Assembly (NCBI GenBank): GCA_019426215.1
Contig: CM033405.1
Location: forward strand, 2,395,001 to 2,459,000
DNA length: 64,000 nt
Source: Buddleja alternifolia
Lineage: Eukaryota; Streptophyta; Magnoliopsida; Lamiales; Scrophulariaceae
Direction of reading: 5' to 3'
A program made the position numbers and the translations under genes. Below the pieces are notes generated by a model. It did not search any database. It saw nothing but the letters and a program-made list of their open reading frames with translations, and was not told where the DNA came from. Each line of letters starts with the position of its first letter. Position 1 is the first letter of the stretch. This document shows, one piece after another, positions 23,845 through 35,564 of this stretch.

Positions 23845-26615
23845 CTATTTTTCTTTAGATGGACATGTTCTTGCATTATGTCCATCAACTTTTCCACATG
23901 CAATGCATTTTCTCCTCTTAGGAACATGTTTTGATATCTCGGCACTGCTCTTAATTCTTTTACCGCACCCTTTAGATCGGCTCATTTGAGGATTTCTGAT
24001 CCCGAGCTCGTTCTCAATTTGGGGTCCTACTAGTGTCTCGATAACAGCATTCTTGTTATTCTTATTGTTATCGTCTGCACCGACACTCAAATGAGACTTC
24101 ATATCCACCAATTGATTTTTTATGTAGTCGAGTTTTTCTTTGTTAAAACCTGCAAGATTTAAACAAGATTGAAAGTCAATCCAAATTTGACTCACATCAT
24201 TTGTGTTCTTCTCAATCATCGCGCGATATTGTCTGACTTGGTTATTAATTATATCGGAAGCCATAATTTCTGCATTTTTTCTCCATCTATTCAGAACATA
24301 CTCGGCGGGCAATTTGAGTATTCGGCTTTGGTTGAATGCAAAGAAAATGTGTCTGCACAAAATACCCCGCCTCAAAAACAATCGGCAAGAACAACCAACC
24401 TGATTGTTCGATACAAAATGTTTCACCTATAACATAAATATAAATACAATGAACAAACTGTAACATACATTAACTGTTTAATAATATACAACATATGTAA
24501 TAATAACATACACCATAAAAAAATGATATACCTCATATAACTTTTATTTGTTGTCGGAGTCAAATACGACAAATAATTTCACACCATCAACAACATTTAG
24601 ACTTTGAAGTATCACTTGATACGCAGACTTTTTGATCTCCACTTGTACATCGTAGAAAACAGCGCGTGTATATACCTCTGAAGCATCCTCCTCTATCGGC
24701 ATCGGGGTTTCGGTTGATGGTTTAGAGACCAAAGACTCGTGATTTAATCTTGCATTCGTATTCCTTTGCTTGTCCATAGCACTTTCAAATCTACTATAGA
24801 ACTCAATGATTGTGTCACCCTTTACATAGAATTGATTAAAGAATGAATTAACCGACTCTGAAATCGATGTAGTCCTCAATAACCCACCCATCGAAACATC
24901 TCGATAATATGCGGATACCCATGAATGTCTGTTGTCGTAAATTTCAGAAAGTCATTCAATATGGCTTAGCCCATACTTTGAAATAAGAGCATTCCAACCA
25001 TCTTCAAACTCACGTGGCTTGATGTCGTCATTATACACAAAATTATTCACCTTTCTCACTACTTCAGCATATTTACCTGTATGTGGTGAAATCTGGAGAA
25101 AAAAACAATCAAATGCAAAACATATTATACAGCATAATACATTGTAATATACACTACCTAAAAATATCATTATACAATCTAGTACAACACATTATACATT
25201 ATATATTTAAATCTTATTAAAATGCATTGTACACTAAATACAATATCATACTACAATATGTTAAATGCTATTGTGACACATTAATATAACATGTGACACA
25301 TAATATGGATTCAAAAACGAGTAAAAACACGAACCTTGGTTGGGAACTTCTTCATGATATGCCACGCGCAAAGACGATGCCTAGCCTTTTTAAAAACACT
25401 AGGAATAGCCTGTTTCACAGCAGGACATTGATCAGATACAATATAGATTGGTTCCCGTCCCATTGCACGTGTAAAAGCTTCAAAAACCCACGTGTACGAC
25501 TCAATGTCTTCTTTTGCGATTAGAGAAGCACCAAAGGTGACTATTCTCTTGTGGTTATCTAAACCAAAAAAAGGAACAAATTTCATTTGATACCTGAAAA
25601 GGAATTACATAGTCAATTAATGAATCATTATACATTTATTAACAGGGTAAACAGACACTGTAAATCAACTATACATTAAGTAATGATTCATTATACATTC
25701 ATTGAATGAATAACAATACAGTAACTGATAATGTGTTATACAGCATATATTCATTACCTATTGAAAAAATATGTATTATGCATTAAAAAAAGAGTGCTTA
25801 CTTGTTGGATCGAATGTTGCATCGACCGAGCAAACATCACCAAACAGTTCAAAATTCCTTATTGCAACCGGATCAGCCCAAAACAACTTACTCATACAAC
25901 CGTCATCATCTATGGCATAATAAAAAAAAAATCCTTCACAAGCTTTTTTCAAATTCATTAATTTCCTAACAATCATCTCCCCATCGTTCTCACCGACGTA
26001 TTGCTTCACATCCCTTTTTGCGCTTTTGAAATCTGTAGAAGTCGACCCAACATTATTAAACCCACCTGCAATCTCCTTCAGGAATGAATGAGATTTAACG
26101 GCGCCAACATTCACCTTTGATGCGTTTAAGCAGAACATAATCTGGGACGGATCAATATTTCGATTAACTTTCAGAAACTCTTGCCCCTCGTCGGTCGCCA
26201 ACTCGTGATTGTGTCGCTCAACAAATTTCTTTATAACATATCCCTGTGAAGCACTAAACCTCACTACAATCTTAGCGTTACAATCACATCGACCAATCAT
26301 ACACTTTTTCTTCCTACCAACATCATCACAGTTTTTGTAAACACCGGAACGACTACATACATAATGTTTAGTTATGACCGTACCATCCTTATGAGTTTTT
26401 TGGGAACACTTGCGTACATCAAAACCACATAACCGAGCATAGCTTTTGTAAAACTCAAATGCAAACTTCAAGCTTTCAAATGTCTTACCAATGCAAGGTT
26501 TAAACTCAGTAGCACACACTGGTTCCCAATATTTTGAACCGCCCGGAGATGATATAGAATTAGACGACGAAGAAGATCCGACACATTGATTCTCAACATC
26601 ATTATTGCTATACAC
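23845..26615 (-). pseudogene. FAR1/MURA-type MULE transposase, degraded
   Basis: DDE transposase of the Mutator superfamily, related to the domesticated FAR1/FRS proteins. Exons: 26615-25802, 25593-25335, 25092-24532 and 24426-23845. In order: a FAR1 DNA-binding domain (Cys/His pattern ending ERHNHEL), the MULE catalytic domain (Asp in DVCSVDATF, Asp in YIVSDQCPAV, Glu in REFEDGWNAL), a SWIM zinc finger (CSC ... CRH, exon 4), and a C-terminal zinc knuckle C-x2-C-x5-H-x4-C that is one residue longer than usual. Lesions: the exon 1/2 junction is out of frame by one base, TGA at 24952-24954 where Trp is expected, TAA at 24544-24546. All splice sites are otherwise canonical. The catalytic residues survive, so loss of function is probably recent. 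Confidence 0.82.
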
Positions 26616-27572
26616 TACTGATCCTGTTAATAATAATCAAACATCAAAAATTGTGATGATGTTTGATTATTTAGTCTATCATAAACATACGCTGTGTTAA
26701 TAAGATACTGTATAACATCACTACATGTACTGTATAGTGGTGTATAATATAGTGTATAATGTCATATAAGATGCTGTATAATGTATTTAACTTACTGCTT
26801 GAAATGTATACAATAAATATAAGTTCTGAATAAAATTATAATGTATAACATCATTACACAAACTGTATATTAATGTATATGATTATGTATATCAAAATTA
26901 TGTCCATAAACGTGGAACTAACGATTGTGTATAATAATGAAACATCATCGACGATGGTGTATAATATGATATATATCACAAAATTGCAAAAATATCACAA
27001 ACTTTCGCAATTTTTTCGCATAAATCGATATGATGATGATTAAAAAATACCTAAAACCATCTCATCCATAAACGCGAAACTGACGATGTTGATAAACACG
27101 GAACTGACGATGACGATAATTGATGAACGAGGAACTGACGCTTATGATGAATTGACGATCATAATTTATTGATTCGAATCGATTGTGAACTGAACGAAAT
27201 GGATTGCTATGAAACGAGCTTTAATCTGATCGAATTGAAACTTGATGGCCAAAATGGATTGTGATGAAACGATCTTTGCTGATTTATTGAATTTGATGAT
27301 GAATACTGGTATCAAAATGAATGATTTGTGATCTGATCGAGCTGAAAATGGAAAGAAAATATTGAATTCGGTTATGGCGCGTAATATAGGGGATTTGATT
27401 TGATACTGCATGTGTTTGTTATCATTTAATGCCTAAAATGCCCCTGACAGCAATAAAAAAAATTATAAAATCTGAAAATTGGAGTTAAATCCGGACCTTC
27501 GGATCAAATGGTATCAAGGGTGTAGATTGGGTCTTATATCTTACCTAATGAATTGGGATGTATTTGATCCAT
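26616..27572. other. MULE right end: transposase upstream region
   Basis: No gene seen. 26700-26950 has a further cluster of plus-strand TGTATAAT octamers. 27060-27160 repeats gaactgacgatg-type units, which may be leader of the transposase gene. 27480-27570 is the right inverted terminus. Confidence 0.5.
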
Positions 27573-27573
27573 A

Positions 27574-28647
27574 TCCTATATACTACTATAAAAGTATGAA
27601 TTTTGGAAGGTGTTTTTTCCAATTGTGAAAATACATTATTGCCCTTTACTTGAATAATTTTATTATAACTTAATTATTAATTATTATATATGTTTGTTAC
27701 TAATTACGATTAATATATATATATACATATACATATACATATATATAATTGTCTATTATTAATAATTAAAAAAAATCCACCTTCCCAACTACTCAAAACG
27801 TATGGAACCATACAATCCAATCATGATATTAGAGAATTCATATTCACCTTATTAATGTGAGCAACTTTTCACATTCAAATAATAAATATGCCCCTTCTCC
27901 AACTTCCCAAAACCATTCCAAGATTATTATAAATATAATCTTATATCTGTCAATATCTCGTGCAACTTAGGTTGTAAATCTCTGTTTTTTTTTTCCTTTC
28001 AGTTTTATATTATAGTTGAATAGATTTTATATATCAAAATGTTTCATATGAACAAGTCCAAGTTTGTTCTAGATTTTTTTATATATATTTTCAAATATAG
28101 TACTTGAATATAGGAATTGTTTAGCGTATAAATATGTATTTTACGTGCAACGCACGTACACTCTATTAGTTCCTAAAAACATATCCAAACAAATCAAAAA
28201 AGTCAATATTTTCACACGAATTTTTATAATACGCATTTTTCAAAAAAAATTCAATTTATTTTCGATAACACAAACATATGGAGCCTATATAGTCAAAGAT
28301 GAATGAGAAGGTCGTAATCTAAAATTTCTCAATTTTACACGTGATTCTCTTATATTTTCTCCCTCTTATTTTTATTTAACTTTATTTTCCTTCACTTTTG
28401 TCTTTTTGGTATGTTTCCTTTTCTTTTCTCACCTTTTACTAAATTTAACTCAAAGAACGTTATATTAATTTTTATATTTTTTGCGAATGTCTTACTGATT
28501 ACTGATTAACGTATATGATGAACGGACCAATCATAAATGAGAGGGACCAATTGTGTAATCCCTTTCCGGGGCCCCACCTTTCAATTGTACTCTGTATTAG
28601 GTGGCACGACGTGAGTCAACCCTCTTTATCATTTCCCTTATCCCTAG
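27574..28647 (+). mobile_element. Helitron-like unit 1 (1,074 bp)
   Basis: Starts A|TCCTATATACTACTATAAAAG and ends CTAG|T at 28644-28647. A typical Helitron 3' structure also lies inside it: hairpin ACGTGCAACGCACGT at 28143-28157, then TTAG|T at 28166-28169. Unit 2 (28945-29996) is homologous over its whole length and diverges immediately outside these limits. The 5' terminus overlaps the candidate target duplication of the adjoining MULE. Non-coding. Confidence 0.65.
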
Positions 28648-28680
28648 TCAAATAAATTCCAACACGTCATTGTTAATTAT

Positions 28681-28814
28681 ACCCACTTGGGTACGTGCCC
28701 AAACTGGTTTTAAACTGCTGGATCTGCACATGATGATGTCATAAAGTGAAATAATCAAATCATCATATATGATATAATGGTTTAAAACGCACTTGGGCAC
28801 GTACCCAAGTGGGT
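28681..28814. mobile_element. MITE with perfect 22-bp TIRs
   Basis: ACCCACTTGGGTACGTGCCC at the left and its exact complement at the right, continued inward by a weaker pair (GGTTTTAAAC and GTTTAAAACG). Bounded by T28680 and A28815, so TA-flanked. 134 bp, non-coding; it lies in the gap between the two Helitron-like units. Confidence 0.8.
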
Positions 28815-28944
28815 AGCATCTAATTAACCCATCGTTACACTCATAATTAACTCAATCATTTCACATATCAAATCTCACTAAAAATCAATTTTATATCACA
28901 TTTACACTACTCCCGACCAATCTATATCTATATCTATAAATATA

Positions 28945-29996
28945 TCTATATACTACTATAAAAGTATAGATTTTGGAAGGTGTTTCTTCCAATTATGAAA
29001 ATACATTATTGCCCTTTACTTGAATAATTTTATTATAATTTAATTATTAATTATTATATATGTTTGTTACTAATTACGATTAATATATATATATAGAATT
29101 GTCTATTATTAATAATTAAAAAAATCCACCTTCCCAACTACTCAAAACGTATGGAACCATACAAGCCAATCATGACACTAAAGAATTCATATTCACCTTA
29201 TTAATGTGAGCAACTTTTCACATTTAAATAATAAATATGCCCCCTCTCCAACTTCCCAAAATCATTCCAAGATTATTATAAATATAATCTTATATCTGTC
29301 AATATCTCGTGCAACTTAGGCTGTAAATTTCTTCTTCTTTTTTCCTTTCAGTTTTATATTATAGTTGAATATATTTTATATATCAAAATGTTTCATAAGA
29401 ACAAGTCCAATTTTGTTCTAGATTTTTTTTATATATATTTCCAAATATAGTATTTGAATATAGGAATTCTTTAGCGTATAAATATGTATTTTACGTGCAA
29501 CGCACGTACACTTTACTAATTCCTAAAAACATATCCAAACAAATCAAAAAAGTCAATATTTTCACACGAATTTCTATAATACACATTTTAAAAAAAAACT
29601 CAATTTATTTTCGAAAACACAAACATACGGAGCCTATATAGTTAAAGATGAATGAGAAGATCGTAACCTAAAATTTCTCAATTTTACACGTTATTCTCTT
29701 ATATTTTCTCCCTCTTATTTTTATTTAACTTTATTTTCCTTCACTTTTGTTTTTTTGATATGTTTCCTTTTATTTTCTCACCTTTTACTAAATTTAACTC
29801 AAAAAATGTTATATTAAATTTTATATTTTTTGCGAATGTCTTACTGATTACTGATTAGCGTATACGATGGACGGACCAATCATAAATAAGACGGACCAAT
29901 CGTGTAATCCTTTTCCGGGGCCCCACCCATCAATTGTACTCTGTATTAAGTGGCTAGAAGTGAGTCAACCCTCTTTATCATTTCCCTTATCCCTAG
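28945..29996 (+). mobile_element. Helitron-like unit 2 (1,052 bp)
   Basis: Starts A|TCTATATACTACTATAAAAG and ends CTAG|T (29993-29996). Its internal hairpin ACGTGCAACGCACGT and CTAA|T (29516-29519) look like a standard Helitron 3' end that was passed over. Same orientation as unit 1, about 300 bp downstream. Non-coding. Confidence 0.65.
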
Positions 29997-30268
29997 TAAG
30001 ATCAAAAGACGAAACATGAAAAAATTGAAAGCAGATAAGATGAGCCAGTTTGTAAAAGCAAAAGAAACGCAAGGAGTCAAGTAAATCATCGTTAATTGAT
30101 ATAATGAGATAGTCTAATAAAAACACAAATCTAAAGAAGTAAAGAAAAATACTATTGAGATTAATGAAACAAAAATGTATCACCAATATATTCGAGCATT
30201 TAATTAGTTGATAAAGTTATCATTACAAAAAGTATTACGAGAGCTCCACTTTATGTGAGGGTCTTGGA

Positions 30269-30649
30269 TAGAGATGTAATTTGAGCCGAGCCGGCTCTAC
30301 TGGCTCGACTCGAGCTCGAGTTTCATGAGCTCGAGCTTTTAGTTGAGCTCGAGCTCGAGCCTCTTTCTCTCTGAAAAAAGCTCGCGAGCTTTTCAATTTT
30401 TTAATATATATTTATTTTTATATTATAAATATTAATTATATATATTAAATATTTATAATATTCAATAAAAATAAATATTATAAATATTTAATATCTTTTC
30501 AAAAAAAAAATTTAATATTTAGGCTCAGGCTCGCGAGCCTGGGCTCGGCTCGAGCTTGTGAGCTCGGGCTCTCGAGCTCGTTTTTTAACTGTCGAGCTCG
30601 AGCTCGAGCTCAGGTATTCAGGTTCGACCTCGGCTCGTTTACATCCCTA
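30269..30649. mobile_element. GAGCTC-rich TIR element, hAT-like
   Basis: Left end TAGAGATGTAATTTGAGCCG, right end complement TAGGGATGTAAACGAGCCG. Flanks gtcttgga (30261-30268) and gtcttcgg (30650-30657) match at 6 of 8, fitting an 8-bp target duplication. The interior is dominated by gagctcgagctc runs on both arms around an AT-rich centre. 381 bp, no coding capacity. Confidence 0.7.
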
Positions 30650-33571
30650 GTCTTCGGTTTGAATTCAGTTTGCCACAAGTTGTGGATTTGGGGCTTTCTC
30701 CTCTTTTATGGATCTAGATAGAGTCTTTATGGTTCAGGTTTATAACTATTAACCCGGATTTATCGAGCTAGATATATAGGGTATCCTCCTTCCTCTTGAA
30801 TTTAAAAAAAGAATTATGAGAATCGAAGATAAGATGGAAGAGATGGAAGGAGAAGTGTAATTGTTGACAACATTGTATCCATATTCAAGATTTTAAGCTT
30901 TCTTGAATTGTTGCTAGTTTTTATGCATGATTTAGATATATCTTAATTGAGTTTTATAAGAGGGGAGGAGCTCATCTATTTTTAGGTAAGGGAGAGCTAA
31001 ACGAATATTTAACATTTAAATATGAAAATTAAACAATAACAAATAACATTTTAACTGATCAAAATATTAGAATATGGTCAAATCCACATGAGGAAAAATG
31101 CCATTTAACATAATATAATTAAACTATGAAAAGGGATAATGTAACAAAATGTACAAAATCCATCAAAATTACGTTGATTTGAAAATTCAATTCGCTTTTA
31201 CATTCATACGAAAGTTACACAAATTTGTCCAACTACTGTAAACAATTATAAAGGCTGAATATAAAGATTGACGAAAAATAAAATATATTTAAACACTTTA
31301 TTAGGTTGAAGATTGGTTCCTCACAATCAAAATTCTAAATCTTAATTTTAAAAAAAATAAAAATCTAAATCTCAAACCTCAAACTTGGATTCTTCCCTTT
31401 ATCATAACTTGGTACTGCATGCCTATAATTAGTGCGCATTTTCTCACTTGCAAAAGAAGAAAAGATATAATATTAGTACAATCAATGTGTTCATCCTTAA
31501 TGTTTAAAATTAAATTTTGTATAATATTTGGTGGTCTTTCCACTAAATAAAGTGGAAAAGAAAATTTAAAGCACTAAGTCGAAGTAGTTCTCTGAAAAAT
31601 CTAATTCATCAACAAATTGAATATCTCCATTGGCATAAGAAATGTCAATGATAATAATAATATTAAGAGTAATAAGATAATGAAGCATAAAAAGTGAATG
31701 ATGTAGACATACATTAGTAACATGAATATCTGATTAAATAAAATTTGTTAACACCGAGCATGAACTAATGTGCAGGTAATATCAAAAATTGAGCATAAAC
31801 TAAATCCTCTCTTCAACACTTGGAGAAACACTTCAAGTATTTCAATCATCGATCTCAATATACCCACCATTTTTGCCTCTATACAAAAGGGTCTAAGGAT
31901 CAAAGAGAGAATTTTAGGGATTTTTGTTTATTGGCTAACCCTAGAATTGAGAAGATTTCTACAAATTTTCACGTATTTACTACAATTTTGCCTTCAGACT
32001 TTATCGATTTTAATTTTTTTAGCTATACAATTTTGCCTCTTTGTATTTATAATTTTACCCTCCAAAATTGAGTGAATTTGTTTTTCTAGTGAGTTAGATT
32101 AGGTAAATTCGTTGTAGTATGCAAAATGCTAAGGTATATACAATTCTAAGGTGCAAAGGGTGCAACTTTTGCACCATTTTAGTGTTGTGCAGTAAATTCA
32201 CTCCAACCCACAACTCTATTTTTAACGCCAAAAAGAATATTCTCTAGAATATTTCCTTTTACACCTCATCTTATATACTATTAACCATATTTCACAAATA
32301 AAAAAAAAAAGATGGGCTTGTACCAAATTTGGTGCAAATGAACAATTTCACCCCAAATATGGTATGTTATTTTTCATTTGCACCAAATTTGGTGCAAATA
32401 ATGGCGTGGGTTGGAGGGCCCTGCCCACACCAAATTGGCCATCTCCAACCCAAAATGGTGTGGGTTGGAGATGGTCTAAGAGTGCAGTGTATCAAAAAGT
32501 GGCAATTCGAGAGGGGTAAGTTGCCGATTACCCATTAAAATTTTATAGCAAAAATACCAATTATAAGGTTTATTAAGCATACAAAGTAGAAAAGAAATAA
32601 TTAGCAAAAATATGCCAAAGCAAAAAAAAAAAAAAACATAGCAATGCTTGTAGAGATCATCAAATCAATACTGTTATATGAAGAGAAGCAGACATAAAAG
32701 TAACGAATAAAATGATGAGGACAAAGCAGGGGGGGAAAATCAACAATACTAATATTAAAATGAGTGAAGGAAGAGTAGATGGAAAAAATGTGGAGGAAAT
32801 AATTTATAAATAGAAACATAATAGATCTGAATGACGGAAGATAAAACTTGAAACAAAAAAATCAAAAATTAAAATTAATGATTTACTGGAATCAAATGGG
32901 GAAATTGTAAAATTGGAAACAACATAGAAAAACAAAAATCAATAATTTACTAAAATGTATAGGTGAAAGCATCAACACCTAATCTAAAAATATATATTAA
33001 ATAAATCCTCTCTGACGTGAGAAAGAAATAGACAAAGAAATAAAAAGCTCGATAATTGAAAGTTTGAGAAGAAAATAATTATTGACGATAAAAATTCAAA
33101 CAGCATATATATATTAATCAAAGGATGAACAACAATATTTAAACAATCGAATTGAAGAAAAAATCATAAATAACTAAATTTTTAAAGGATTCAAGAAGTC
33201 AAATTGAACCCAAAAACAAACAGAAGATGAGCTCACACAATCCAAAAACAACTCGTAGTTCATATACCGAAACATCAACACAAAACATCTTTTTAGTATA
33301 TTATGAAGTAGCTTCAGTCGAAAACAATGGTTCTGAGGAGCATTTTTTTTTGTGGGGTGTTAGTTAATTTACCCATCGTTAATGTCATAGTCTTTCGTAT
33401 GACGCGAAATGCCTGTTATTTAAACCAGCGTAGTATATATAGCTGCATAAAAGTTGATGTGCCTGAAGGCACTTAGCAATCATATGACAAAAACTTCAAT
33501 CATCTATTATAAAGAACTTAATACAAAAGAAAAAATGTGCAGGGGTGCCACCTTTAGGCATGGAACTCAAG
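30650..33571. other. Intergenic, no gene recognised
   Basis: AT-rich sequence without a convincing gene. About 32140-32490 carries ctccaacccaca and its complement tgtgggttggag plus ttgcaccaaatttggtgcaa palindromes, which looks like an old MITE, but the ends cannot be fixed. Confidence 0.35.
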
Positions 33572-35550
33572 TGATGACTTAAGTAAAGGTAGTCGGACTA
33601 ATGGATGTCCCCACTCGTGGAGTAATGAAACGCTCTGACGCATGACTTGTGGCCAGATCAAAATTGTTCAATAGTAATGTAGGAAAAAAGATAGTTTTTG
33701 TTACTTGTTACCTGATAAGGCCTCATAAAGCTTGACATCTTGTCAAGCTATGCTTCCCATGGGGGTCATCTTGCTAGTGGTACCCACTGCCAACGCACCC
33801 GTCACTTTGGAGTCTTGTCCATCAACGGTGGTTGCTGTACCTTCGAAATAGGCGTTGTCTTCTTTGGGTGGCATTGTTGGGTTTCGTTCGAAAAAGCATA
33901 AACGTAGCGGAAGGGATTTCAAAAATTAAAACGAAAACCCAATTGGTACTCTAATTCGCATAATTGAATCTAAAAGCGTATAACGAATAAAACTTATTCG
34001 TTAATACCTGGGATAGGACTATGATGGAGAAAAACTGGTCGCCTTGGAGGGTCTAACGAGTCTCCAAACTTCGAAGGGGGATATTTGAAGTGTTACCCCA
34101 AATCTTCAATCCTTTGGTTTGATTCTTAGCAAACGTGAACTTTGATCCGAACAACGCCTGGGTTGAGTCGTGTTTCATCGTCACGCACAGGATCTCAAAT
34201 GAGAAAATTCTGAGGCTTTCTCTATTTGGGGTTTCGACGGCTAGGTATAGAGGAGGGGAGGACCTATATTTTTAGACCTTTCGGGTATTTGAGAGTTATG
34301 GGGGGGATTATTAAAATTTTAGAGACCTTTCCAAGGTGGAGGGGCTAAAAAAGTCCTTTGACTTAGGGGGTGATTTCACATATTCACTATTGCCTCAGGG
34401 GCAAAGTTCTAGTCCGACTAGGCAAGAGGTGAGGGGGCAAAGCCCTTAGCCTCTATGTAAATGGGCGAAATTAAGAATCGAGGTAAGTGCATCTACCTGG
34501 CCTTAATGTGTAGAGGTCAATCATATGAACACATAATTGAACTTATGGAACCTCTCTGCCCTCATATTTACCGAGGTCATTTTATTATGATTTCGCGGAG
34601 CCATCAGGGGCAAGTGGGCTAATTGGAAATAGGCCTCGCGGCCTTTATTTGCTCAAAGCATTAATTACTAATCTCTAAGAAAGAATAGCATTTAGGTAGT
34701 TACTCCTTATTCAAAATGAAGCACTAGCATTTCCAAGTCGAGGAAAAAATAATTATTTAATCCATAAACCAACTATGGGGGGTAATCTCAAAAAATAATA
34801 ATTGAGAATTAGTATGCCTCTAGGTAGATGTATATTCCAAGGGGTTAATCTAGAGTTGGGCTCGATTTCATCACCCAAGTCGCCTATCCGGTGGTCCATT
34901 TGGATGCCTCAGGGGATTTATGATTGGGCTCAAAATAATTTTAGAACAACATTCACGTTTATTAATTTCTTATTGGATTAAATTTAATTTAAGTCCAAAT
35001 CACCAATCTAATTGGCCCATTTAGATTTAATTAGATTAAGTCCAAACTAATTAACAAATCGAAATTGGATAATTTTGAATTGGGCTTGATTTAAATTATT
35101 CGGGTCATCATCCTTTTGATCCACCCAATTAATTAAAATCATCCAAAATTCAAAAAATAATTTCGACCCAAACATAGTTCGTTTTACGACCCGAATCCAT
35201 GACCCGGATCAACGAATTGGGTATCCAAATCCATGACCCGTCGGGCCACGGTCACAACCCAACGGGCCATGACTGGGTAGGGCCGGGCTGCACGGCCAAG
35301 CTGCGCTAAACCGTGTGCGCACGCTGCTGCGCGCGTTTTTCTCGGGGCTTTCGAGCACCATTTTTCCTCGGTATTTTTCGATTTTCAATATCATCAAATA
35401 TCTCCAGATTTACAATAACTAAAAATCAAAAAACTAGGCAAAAAACTATAAAACGCAGATTTAAGAAAAACATACAAATATACTTCAAAAACACATAACA
35501 TGCAATTTTTTAAATCACGTAAACAAGATCAAATATGAAAATCAGAGATT

Positions 35551-35563
35551 GGCTCTAATACCA
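35551..35563 (-). promoter_or_regulatory. tRNA-Met-type primer-binding site
   Basis: TGGTATTAGAGCC on the minus strand, one base inside the LTR boundary at 35565. It orients the nested element. Confidence 0.7.
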
Positions 35564-35564
35564 C

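Larger units (their letters stand above)
18529..27572. mobile_element. Mutator-like element (MULE) of about 9 kb with transposase and Ulp1-like genes
   Basis: Contains a FAR1/MURA-type transposase gene (minus) and a Ulp1 peptidase-like gene (plus), tail to tail. Such MULEs carrying Ulp1 genes are known in plants (the Kaonashi type in Arabidopsis). The ends are imperfect inverted repeats: about 18545-18625 resembles the complement of 27495-27570, sharing AAGATATAARACCCAAT. A direct repeat TATCCTATAT at 18519-18528 and 27572-27581 is a candidate target duplication, but the left terminus then carries about 14 extra bases. Both genes are broken, so the copy is not autonomous now. Its non-coding parts are rich in TGTATAAT. 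Confidence 0.75.

Noticed and set aside
30290..30620. GAGCTC runs as a possible GC-rich promoter or CpG island
   Set aside because: The block has inverted termini and a near 8-bp duplication, so a transposable element is the better reading.
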